From Planctomycetota bacterium (GTDB taxonomy: Bacteria > Planctomycetota > Planctomycetia > Pirellulales > Pirellulaceae), in the NCBI GenBank assembly GCA_026692885.1, contig JAPLNJ010000030.1:1-24363 (forward strand): DNA of 24,363 nucleotides, given 5' to 3'. Under the pieces are notes generated by a model. That model made no database searches. It was not told the DNA's origin and saw only the letters and a list, made by a program, of their open reading frames with translations. Made by a program: the position numbers and the translations under genes. This document shows positions 1 to 6,601 of this stretch, piece after piece (within the stretch, counting starts at the first letter, position 1; each line of letters begins with the position of its first letter).

Positions 1-2421
1 GTTGGAGAGGTTCAGCTGTCCCAGCTTCTGCTCGGCCGCGTCCAATTCCCGCTTGCAGCGGGCTGCGTTGTCTGCCGACAGCTGGCCTCGTCCGGACCGC
101 TCGGCGGCCACCGACCGCACCTCATTGATTGCCTGCCGGACGAAGGTGAGGAGCATGATGGCCGGAATCTCCGCGAGGCTCTGCCCGCCAGCCTGGAGGG
201 TGTGTTCGAGGTTCTCGGCGATCTCGTCCACTTTGCGGGCGATGTGCGACCAGACCTGGCCGTCGTTCTGCTGATACGCCCGGCCGGCCTCTGCTTGCAG
301 CGCCGCCAGCGTCTTGTCGTAGTGCTGCTCGCCGAGGGCCGGCTTCTTCGCCAACGCCCTGGGCAGCAATTCCTGGCACTTGGCGAACTTCTCGTCCATC
401 ACGTCCTTGGAGGGCGTCAGCCCTTGGGTGCAGCCCTTGGCCTTGATCAGCACCAGAAGCTTCTTGATCAACAGGTACGTCTGCAACTGCTCCGGGAATT
501 CCGCCCGGAGATGCCCTTGGATTTCGTCGATGAGGCTCTCCGCCTCGTCGGCCAGCGTCGCCTTCTGTTCGCCGGCCGGCATGTTCTGGAGCACGCTCTC
601 GTAGTCCTGCCGCAGCTTGGCGAATTCCGCCTTTAACTCGTCCATCGGAGGCACCACAATCGGCCGGAGTTTAACTTCCTGGGATTTCTTGATCCCGGCG
701 GACGGCACGGTGGCCGTGGCCCGCATGGTGTAGTCCGTGCCGATCTCAATCTCCAATTCCACGCGGCAGCCGGCCGGCACGGGCTGGCTGAAGCCGGTCA
801 ACACCATCTCGGTCAACTGGATGTCTTCCTGAAACAAGCGGACGGGGATCTCCGTCAATTCGAGGTCGGTTTGAAACGCTTGGGTGCCCTTGAATGGCAA
901 CGGCTTCCCTTCCTCGGCCAGCACGCTGAAGCCTCTCACCGTCTCCACGGACACCGCCTTGGGGAGCATCGGCGGCGGGGGATCTTTGACGGACAACGGT
1001 GATTGGCGGTTGTGCGTGACGGCGTAGCTGCGGTCGACAAGCAGCTTCCCGGCGGCGTCGGCGATCGCGAACCGGAGGGCGTTGCTGGTCTCTTCCAACA
1101 GCTCGGCTTCCAGGAAGAACTTGCCTTCCGCATTGGTCTTGGTACGCAGTTCCCCGGAGGCCCCGCCGCTGACGGTGACCGCGAGGTTGTCGACCTGGGG
1201 ACGCTGCTCGCTCCGCTCGACCCGCCCGGCGAAGATGACGCTGGTGTCGTTGGTTTCTTCGGGGATGGGACTGAGGGTCACGCCGTCCTGGCTGGTGCCG
1301 GCGGCAGCGGCCACCATGGCGGCTCCCACGGCCACACTCAGATCCAGCACGTCGTCCGTGAATTCCATCGGCAGACCGAACTCCTCCTGCAGTCGCTGCT
1401 GCACCGCGTAAATGCGGCTGGACCCGCCGACCAAGACCAGCAAGTTGACTTGCTCTTGGACTTTCTCCGGCGGGATGCCGGCCTCGGACAGCACGCGCCG
1501 GGTGTCCCGCAGGGTCTCGTCGATCTCCGGCTTGATCAGTTCCAGGAAGTCCTTCTGGGTCAGCGAAAAGTTCAGTTGCACCGCCTTGCCCGCATCGTCC
1601 TTGAAGACGGCGGGGATCCGCACGCTGGCCTTGACGCCGTCCTTGCCGGCCAACTCGATTTTCATTTTCTCACCATAGTGCATGAGCGCGGCCCAGCGAG
1701 GATCCCGTTCGGGTGCCGCCGGGTCGATCTGCAGCCGGTGGCCCTTCTCCTTGATCGCTGCCAACATCTTGAGGGCGATCTTCTTGTCGAAGTTGTAGCC
1801 GCCCAGTTCACGATTGCCGCCGAAGCCGATGGGCACGAAGGCGGAGCCGCTACGTTCGATCAACGTCACATCAAACGTGCCGCCCCCCAGGTCATAGACC
1901 AGCACCCGCATCGTGGTCCGCTCGTCTTCGGCACAGTAGGCCATCGCCGCCGCGATCGGCTCCATCAATAGGCCAGCGACTTTCAGGCCCGCGAGTTCCC
2001 CCGCCCGTTTGGTGGCGCTGATGGCCAGCCCGTCAAAGTAGGCGGGATGCGTGATCACGGCGCCCGTGATCTTCACCCCCAGCGACTTTTCCGCGAAACC
2101 GCACAAGTGCTGGAGCACCTTGGCCGAGACCTCTTCGGGCGACAGTTCCGCCGTGCCGACCCGAAACGTCTTGGTCGTGCCCATATACTTCTTGACGAAC
2201 CGAACCGGCGCGTGGCCCTCGGCTGCGAGCAGCTTGGCGTCGTTTCCCGCCAACTGTTCCCCCCCGACCTCGCAGACCACCGAGGCGTGGGTCACGCTCT
2301 CCACCTCATCCCAGACGACCGTGACGTTGCCGAATACCACGCCCCGCTCGGGGTACTGGCCGGGGATGGCGATGACGCTGTTGGTGGTCCCCAAGTCGAT
2401 GCCGACGATGGCCGTTTGCAT
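1..2421 (-). CDS. Hsp70 (DnaK-like) chaperone with inserted beta-rich domain; 3' end beyond window
   Basis: This gene encodes an ATP-dependent Hsp70-family chaperone, cytosolic (no signal peptide or membrane segment seen). The frame is open for 807 codons to base 1 with no stop, so the C-terminus is missing. The ATPase domain shows IDLGTTNS at residues 8-15, phosphate loop YDLGGGTFDV from Y176, and GGSSR at 332-336. About residues 375-480 contain extra sequence not expected in DnaK, including VDNLAVTVSGG and KTNAEGKFFLEAEL, which reads like a small beta-sandwich of the carboxypeptidase-regulatory type. A recognisable substrate-binding beta domain follows from VSVETV at 490, then a long helical tail. 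ATG at 2421 is preferred over the in-frame ATG at 2430 because AAGGA lies 9 nt before the former and abuts the latter. It is the last visible gene of the train, 46 nt after a GrpE-like gene. The Hsp70 call is near certain; the insert's fold is inferred. Confidence 0.93.
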   Translation of the reverse strand, partial: MQTAIVGIDLGTTNSVIAIPGQYPERGVVFGNVTVVWDEVESVTHASVVCEVGGEQLAGNDAKLLAAEGHAPVRFVKKYMGTTKTFRVGTAELSPEEVSAKVLQHLCGFAEKSLGVKITGAVITHPAYFDGLAISATKRAGELAGLKVAGLLMEPIAAAMAYCAEDERTTMRVLVYDLGGGTFDVTLIERSGSAFVPIGFGGNRELGGYNFDKKIALKMLAAIKEKGHRLQIDPAAPERDPRWAALMHYGEKMKIELAGKDGVKASVRIPAVFKDDAGKAVQLNFSLTQKDFLELIKPEIDETLRDTRRVLSEAGIPPEKVQEQVNLLVLVGGSSRIYAVQQRLQEEFGLPMEFTDDVLDLSVAVGAAMVAAAAGTSQDGVTLSPIPEETNDTSVIFAGRVERSEQRPQVDNLAVTVSGGASGELRTKTNAEGKFFLEAELLEETSNALRFAIADAAGKLLVDRSYAVTHNRQSPLSVKDPPPPMLPKAVSVETVRGFSVLAEEGKPLPFKGTQAFQTDLELTEIPVRLFQEDIQLTEMVLTGFSQPVPAGCRVELEIEIGTDYTMRATATVPSAGIKKSQEVKLRPIVVPPMDELKAEFAKLRQDYESVLQNMPAGEQKATLADEAESLIDEIQGHLRAEFPEQLQTYLLIKKLLVLIKAKGCTQGLTPSKDVMDEKFAKCQELLPRALAKKPALGEQHYDKTLAALQAEAGRAYQQNDGQVWSHIARKVDEIAENLEHTLQAGGQSLAEIPAIMLLTFVRQAINEVRSVAAERSGRGQLSADNAARCKRELDAAEQKLGQLNLSN

Positions 2422-2430
2422 GCCACGCAT

Positions 2431-2435
2431 TCCTT
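2431..2435 (-). promoter_or_regulatory. Ribosome binding site deciding the Hsp70 start
   Basis: On the minus strand AAGGA lies 9 nt upstream of ATG 2421 but directly abuts ATG 2430. The usual spacing therefore favours the shorter protein, which begins MQTAIVGIDLGTT. Confidence 0.55.
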
Positions 2436-2467
2436 TTCCAAAAGTTCATGAGGGTGAGGCAATCGGT

Positions 2468-2938
2468 TCAGTCCTGCCGGGGCGGCGTCTCCAGGCTCGC
2501 CGCCCCTTTCGCAATTCGCCGGCCAGCGCGGAACACGACGGGGAGTTCCATGTACGCGACCCGCGGCTCGGTCAACCCTTCCCGCACCTGATGTCCGCGC
2601 AAGTCCACGTCGCCGCGCATCGCGGCCGTCCACACCTGCCCCGTCCAGTCTTCGGCGCGGGTCTGGTGGGCGGTCAGCACGTCCTGGAGGTTCGCGGCGA
2701 TGATCGCCAAGGCCTCCTCGGCGGCTGCGGCTCCCGTCGCGGCCAACTCCGCACGGACCCGGGCCACGTGGAAGCAGGCCTGCGCGAGCTGGACCAGCAA
2801 GCCGTCGCTGACGGCGAGGTGCTCGCCGTGGAGCCGGGCCAACTCTTCCTGGACGAGCTTCACCGGATCGGTCTGCGTCGCGGGGAACCGCAGCGGTCGT
2901 TCCGCGAGCGAGAGCGGAAACTTTTCGGTCAGGTTCAT
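2468..2938 (-). CDS. GrpE-like putative nucleotide exchange factor
   Basis: This 156-residue soluble protein has no clear family signature. Its layout resembles GrpE: a helical first two thirds (a long alpha-helical stretch around residues 25-90), then a short basic beta-rich end. The segment EPRVAYMELPVVFRAGRRIA, about residues 121-140, resembles the GrpE beta-wing pattern in which a valine-rich strand is followed by a GxR turn. It lies between a J-like gene and an Hsp70 gene, which is the usual place for GrpE. Its ATG overlaps the stop of the J-like gene as ATGA, so translation is probably coupled. The role would be ADP release from the neighbouring Hsp70. Coding status is firm; the GrpE assignment is an inference from topology and context. 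Confidence 0.75.
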   Translation of the reverse strand: MNLTEKFPLSLAERPLRFPATQTDPVKLVQEELARLHGEHLAVSDGLLVQLAQACFHVARVRAELAATGAAAAEEALAIIAANLQDVLTAHQTRAEDWTGQVWTAAMRGDVDLRGHQVREGLTEPRVAYMELPVVFRAGRRIAKGAASLETPPRQD

Positions 2939-3453
2939 AGATCGTAGACATCCTCTTCTTGGTCAGACGGTTGAACCGCCTGCTGCAGCCGCTGAGTGGA
3001 CAGGGGCACGGGCTTTTCGGCCTGCAACTCGGGTAACGTCGGCAGCAACCGCGTGAGAAAGCTGAGGTCGCGGATGGGAAGCGGCAGCAGGGCTTGTGGC
3101 GACTCAAACGGCACCGACTCGAGGGCCTTCATCTGCGGTTCGAGGTCGCGTGGTTCGATCGCGTGGACGGTGTGCGCTAGCAGTCGCTCCGCCACGAAGG
3201 CTTCGGCGTCCTGGGCCAGTCCCTTCGCGTGGGCCACGTCGGTCTCGACAATCACATGCCCGCTCACGAGCACCTGCTGGCCGGCGGCCAATCGTCCGCT
3301 CAGCCTCCTGCACTCCTTCCGAATCGCCTCCTGCCCGCTGTCGGGATCGACCCGCAGTAGGGCAAAGGCGTTGTGCAAGTAGGGATTGTGCTCGCCGCTC
3401 AACATCCACACGTTCGGCGGTGGCTTAACTTCGGTCGCTTTCTTGTCGTCCAC
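2935..3453 (-). CDS. J-domain-like protein lacking the HPD motif
   Basis: This 172-residue protein has a segment at about residues 23-50, HNPYLHNAFALLRVDPDSGQ followed by EAIRKECRRLSGRL. It matches the start of a J domain: an NPY/F-type opening, a short first helix, a D-rich turn, then an amphipathic basic helix II. A further helix follows with DAEAFVAERLLAH. The HPD tripeptide that stimulates Hsp70 ATPase in true J proteins is absent. The C-terminal 60 residues are Pro/Leu/Gln-rich with an acidic end. Start is GTG at 3453, with GAGGAG 9 nt upstream. Its stop overlaps the next start as ATGA, and an Hsp70 gene lies two genes on. It could be a J-like co-chaperone that docks without stimulating, or a specialised adaptor. 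The J relationship is inferred from a short region and context. Confidence 0.75.
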   Translation of the reverse strand: MDDKKATEVKPPPNVWMLSGEHNPYLHNAFALLRVDPDSGQEAIRKECRRLSGRLAAGQQVLVSGHVIVETDVAHAKGLAQDAEAFVAERLLAHTVHAIEPRDLEPQMKALESVPFESPQALLPLPIRDLSFLTRLLPTLPELQAEKPVPLSTQRLQQAVQPSDQEEDVYDL

Positions 3454-3644
3454 GGTTGGCTGCTCCTCGAATCATCATTTACCATCAGACTGAGAAAGTC
3501 ATCCGCGTTGCGGTAACAGATAGCCCGGACGTAGCATACTTGAAACGCAATCTTGTAGGGAGGGGTGGGGCCATCGCACTCACAGGCTTCCAGGTAATCG
3601 AGAACCTCGCGGAAGTAATCGCCGTTGTAGGCTTTCACCGCCAT
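3399..3644 (-). CDS. Small hypothetical protein at an insertion junction
   Basis: This is an 81-codon frame beginning ATG GCG GTG. The family is not recognised. The product has a hydrophobic/aromatic, cysteine-containing centre (YKIAFQVCYVRAICYR) and an N-terminal helix (YFREVLDYLEAC); the basic C-terminal 20 residues overlap the J-like gene by 55 nt in another frame. The ATG at 3644 is formed partly by the inserted element next to it. The original start was probably GTG at 3638. If the element and one copy of its direct repeat are removed, that GTG overlaps the TGA of the upstream TPR gene as GTGA, the same arrangement as at other junctions in this gene train. That is the main reason to treat it as a real gene of about 79-81 residues. 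No Shine-Dalgarno is visible now. Confidence 0.5.
   Translation of the reverse strand: MAVKAYNGDYFREVLDYLEACECDGPTPPYKIAFQVCYVRAICYRNADDFLSLMVNDDSRSSQPWTTRKRPKLSHRRTCGC
3463..3468 (-). promoter_or_regulatory. Ribosome binding site for the J-like gene
   Basis: GAGGAG on the minus strand stands 9 nt before GTG 3453 and lies inside the upstream small gene. It supports the GTG start of the J-like protein. Confidence 0.6.
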
Positions 3645-3819
3645 GCGGTGAACATCTTGTGGTTGTCCGAATCCTCAATTCTTCTCGTTCCGACGCTCTG
3701 CGTCGGAACGCAAGCCGCGGACGCTCTGCGTCCTTGGGCAGACGACGCGGAGCGTCAAAACACTTGCGTTCCCACGCAGAGCGTGGGAACGAGAGATGCG
3801 TGAAGATGTTCACAGCAGT
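3643..3819. mobile_element. 177-bp MITE-like palindromic element with 13-bp flanking direct repeats
   Basis: The element is bounded by identical 13-bp direct repeats GGCTTTCACCGCC at 3630-3642 and 3820-3832, which look like a target-site duplication. Its ends carry imperfect terminal inverted repeats; the common part is GTGAACATCTT at 3648-3658 and its complement AAGATGTTCAC near the right end. The interior is a set of nested palindromes. No transposase is encoded, so any movement would need a transposase supplied elsewhere. It sits between the second TPR gene and the small gene in the minus-strand train. The palindromes could affect transcription or mRNA stability for the downstream J-like, GrpE-like and Hsp70 genes. 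Confidence 0.65.
3683..3794. repeat. Nested triple-hairpin palindrome
   Basis: The outer arms 3683-3714 and 3763-3794 are inverted repeats that match at 30 of 32 positions. Each arm is itself a hairpin, GTTCCGACGC/GCGTCGGAAC on the left and GTTCCCACGC/GCGTGGGAAC on the right. The two differences between arms are paired changes that keep each arm's own stem intact. The centre (about 3719-3756) has a third GACGC/GCGTC pairing. Similar GTTCCCACGC-type palindromes are common in planctomycete genomes. Confidence 0.8.
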
Positions 3820-3824
3820 GGCTT

Positions 3825-5273
3825 TCACCGCCCTTTCCCGCCAGCCTTTGGCCGTCCGCGGCAAACACCTCTCTCGGCCCGATCCCGCAACTCGCGAATC
3901 AGTTTCGTTGCATCCTCGCTGTTGTCCACCTGGTTACAGCGTTCCGCCACGGCCAGTTCCAGGAGAAACTGTTGCTTGTCGCCATACTCCCAGTAGTACT
4001 CGGCGTTGATGGTCCGCAGTTCGGCGTCGTTGGGTAGTCGCCGCAGACCGTCGTCGAGAAAACGGCGGGCCAATTGCATGTCGCTGTCCCGCGTATTGAT
4101 GTCATCCCGGGCCCCGCGCCAATAGATTAGGCCGCGCAGCACCCTGGCCTCCTGCCCCCCATGTCTCTCGTACGCGACCGCCTTGTGAACGCGTTCCAAG
4201 GCCCGCTCAAAGGCGGCGTTTCGTCGGGACTGCTGGCTCGCGTTATAGATCGCCTGGTGCAGATCTGCTTTAGCCCACTCCAGATAAAACGCCCGCAGCA
4301 TGTCCACGGGCAACGACTCCCGGTTTTCGGCCTGCTGGATGAGTTCCGGCTGTTCCGCGTGCGGCGCACAGGCCGCGAGCAACTTCAATCGCCGCTCGTA
4401 GGTCTCTCCGCTGATCCCCAGGTGTTTGCACTGCTCGCAGCAGACCCGCAGCACCGCGCACAGGGCCGGCACATACTGCGGATCGATCTGCAAGTAACGC
4501 TCGGCCTTGCACCGGGCTGTGTCGAAATCGAATGCCCCGCACGCACCATCCACGTCCTTCAACGCCAGCGATTCGAACAGCCGCTTGCGCACGCTCTTGA
4601 CGACGCGCGGTTCGAAGCCCGAATCCAAGATGATTCCCATGTCCCTGACGAGACCCTCGTGCAACTTCAAAATGTGCCCGGGGATGTGCCGCCGGAAGGC
4701 CGTCAGGTCCACCTGCAGCAGCCGCTGGGTCAGCAAATCGCTGGGGTTCTTGTCGGCCTGCAACTGCCAACGGGCGCGCAACAACTCCCAGAAACCCTGC
4801 TCCCCCACCAGCGCGGCCCAGGCCTGCACCCCGCTGCGCCAGTGTTGGACGATGGCTGGGCTGTTGAGATCCTGCTTCGCGAGCTGCAGCCGATATCCCA
4901 GGCCGTGATAAATGACCGCCAGATGGTGGAGGGCCAACGGGTCCTGTGGATGCTCGCGGCGGATCTTCTCGAACAACTCAGCGGCTTTCAAGCTGAGCAA
5001 GTCCCCGTGCTCGGGATCGTCCCACTGCAACTCTTCGAACACAGCCAGGTGTGGGGAGCGGGCGTACTGGGCGTCCACTGCACGGTGCAGTTCGTCCAGG
5101 GCTGTGGCATAAGGCACGGCCGGTGACAGTCCAGGAGCAGTTGCACCTGCGCCGTCTGCCTCGGTTTGCTTCGTCTCCCGGTCCTTTGTCCGAGGGGAGA
5201 TTTCACGTTTCTCGCGACGTTGCATGCCTGCCATCAATCGAGGGCCTCCCACCTTTCTTTCACGTTGCCTCAC
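3825..5273 (-). CDS. TPR-type helical repeat protein
   Basis: This 482-residue soluble protein looks like a scaffold or adaptor. The first 50 residues are charged and probably disordered. The rest is helical with TPR-like spacing of small and aromatic residues, for example ALHHLAVIYHGLGYRLQLAK, then HW, WAALVG and FWELLRARW, and later RCKAERYLQIDPQYVPALC and INAEYYWEYGDKQQFLLELA. No catalytic motif is visible. The GTG at 5273 overlaps the stop of the kinase gene as GTGA. An alternative ATG at 5234 has GGGAGG 10 nt before it and would remove the first 13 residues. The TGA at its end lies inside the 13-bp direct repeat bordering the inserted element, so the insertion left this protein's C-terminus intact. 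Role in the cassette is inferred from context only. Confidence 0.85.
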   Translation of the reverse strand: MRQRERKVGGPRLMAGMQRREKREISPRTKDRETKQTEADGAGATAPGLSPAVPYATALDELHRAVDAQYARSPHLAVFEELQWDDPEHGDLLSLKAAELFEKIRREHPQDPLALHHLAVIYHGLGYRLQLAKQDLNSPAIVQHWRSGVQAWAALVGEQGFWELLRARWQLQADKNPSDLLTQRLLQVDLTAFRRHIPGHILKLHEGLVRDMGIILDSGFEPRVVKSVRKRLFESLALKDVDGACGAFDFDTARCKAERYLQIDPQYVPALCAVLRVCCEQCKHLGISGETYERRLKLLAACAPHAEQPELIQQAENRESLPVDMLRAFYLEWAKADLHQAIYNASQQSRRNAAFERALERVHKAVAYERHGGQEARVLRGLIYWRGARDDINTRDSDMQLARRFLDDGLRRLPNDAELRTINAEYYWEYGDKQQFLLELAVAERCNQVDNSEDATKLIRELRDRAERGVCRGRPKAGGKGR

Positions 5274-6519
5274 GTCCGAAGATTGCGGACCTGGCGGGCT
5301 GTCTCATAATCGCCAAGCTCATGATAGAGGTCGGCAATGGCCTCGCGCAGTTCACGCCGCTCGACCGCCGCGGCACACTGATTGAGGCCCCGTTCCAGAA
5401 TCCGGATCGCCTGGTGTCGCAGTTGCTGCGCCAGCCCGGTCTCGGTTTCCCGCTGGGCCTGCTGCCGGGAGATTTGGCTCTTGAGCCGATACCCCAATGC
5501 CCGTTGCGGGCAGGCCTTGACGATTTCGCTGGCGGCCTGCGAAGCGGCCGCCCAGTCCTGTTTGGCCAGGCCGAACTCGAACCGTTCCACCAAGCCCGCG
5601 ACCGAATCGGCCGGGGTCGGGGGCTGGTACGCCTGCAGCGGCGGGGCGCTCGGACCGGGCTGGCCGCCGTCCAACCCGGGCAACCGGCCCGCCGCAATCC
5701 GTTGCAGGTCGTGATACACGCCCCGGGCCGAGGCGTAACGTTTCGCCAGGTCCGTCTCGAGCATCCTGTTGATCACATCCAAGAGCGCCGCCAGCGGTGC
5801 CGCCGCCCCACCCAAACCGGCCAATTCCGGATAATCCTCCGGGCGCAGCCGGAGCGGCACGTCGCGGGACAGGCGGTGCATGTCACTCAACCGGGCCTGG
5901 TAATCGGGATGCTCCGGATCGAGCGTCCGGCCCACGTCATCGTAGGGGTTATGGCCGGTCAGCATCTCGTGGGCTAGCACGCCCAGGCTGAACACGTCGC
6001 AGCCCGGTGTGGTGGCAAAACCGGCGAGCGCTTCGGGGGCCATGTAGCTCATCGTCCCGCCGCGCGGACCTTGGGCGAGCGGGCCGACGTACTTGCCGGA
6101 CAGGCCGAAGTCGCCGATTTTCACGCGATTTGCACCAGGTAGTGCAGCGTCCCGTGCAACGTAAACTTGCGGCTGTCGCAAATCCGCCCCGCCAGGCTGC
6201 CGCCGCAGACCAGTTCCATGGCCACGTAGCCGCGGGGGGGCGCGTCCCGCGTGATCCCCAGGTCGTAGACCGTGACGAAGTGCTGCCGCACCTCCCAGTC
6301 CGTGAGCTGGGCCAGCACGGCCTGGATCTGCGAGGCATCGTTCATCATTTCCTCGACGTTGTTCGCCTGGATCGCGGCGCCGTGGAACAGTTTCAGGGCC
6401 ACCTCCCGCAGCGGCTTGCCCAGCACGATCTGGAACGCCTTGTACACGCGGCCGAAGGCGCCCCGGCCGAGCTCCACGTCCAGCTGATAGCGTCCGTCAA
6501 TCAACGTCGAATCTGACAC
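5270..6519 (-). pseudogene. Ser/Thr protein kinase disrupted by an internal deletion
   Basis: The N-lobe frame (6519 down to 6121, 132 residues) has the glycine loop LGRGAFGRV at 17-25, the ATP lysine in VALK at K43, a C-helix region and the hinge YVAMELVCGGSL. It ends at LVQIA followed by TGA. The second frame resumes at the same place with RVKIGDFGLSG, then TMSYMAPEAL, DVFSLGVLAHEMLTG and a helical TPR-like tail to 5270. The catalytic loop HRDLKPxN, about 30 residues normally between these blocks, is absent, and the frame is shifted. The join lies at GCAAATCGCG (6124-6133), which reads correctly in both frames. A single-base sequencing error cannot explain this. The gene had GTG at 6519 with AGGAGG 6 nt upstream, and its stop overlaps the next start as GTGA. 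As written it cannot make an active kinase. Confidence 0.85.
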
Positions 6520-6524
6520 CTGCG

Positions 6525-6531
6525 TCCTCCT
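6525..6531 (-). promoter_or_regulatory. Strong ribosome binding site of the kinase gene
   Basis: AGGAGGA on the minus strand ends 5 nt before GTG 6519 and fixes that GTG as the kinase start. Open sequence further upstream is Arg-rich with no kinase similarity and is not coding. Confidence 0.75.
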
Positions 6532-6601
6532 GCCTCTGCGTCCCCTCCCGCCGGAATCGCGGCGGGCGGGAACCGTCGACCGCCGGGCATCTCCCGCGTC
6601 T

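Noticed and set aside
1003..1971. Long open frame on the plus strand opposite the Hsp70 gene
   Set aside because: It is an antisense shadow caused by high GC. The minus strand has all Hsp70 signatures in one frame across this stretch.
3580..3864. 94-codon minus-strand open frame through the 177-bp element
   Set aside because: It translates the palindromic repeat itself and overlaps the ends of two better genes.
6548..6567. GC-rich dyad CCCGCC ... GGCGGG between the Clp and kinase genes as a terminator
   Set aside because: The stem is short, no T-run follows, and the downstream gene has a strong ribosome binding site within the same train. Too weak to call.
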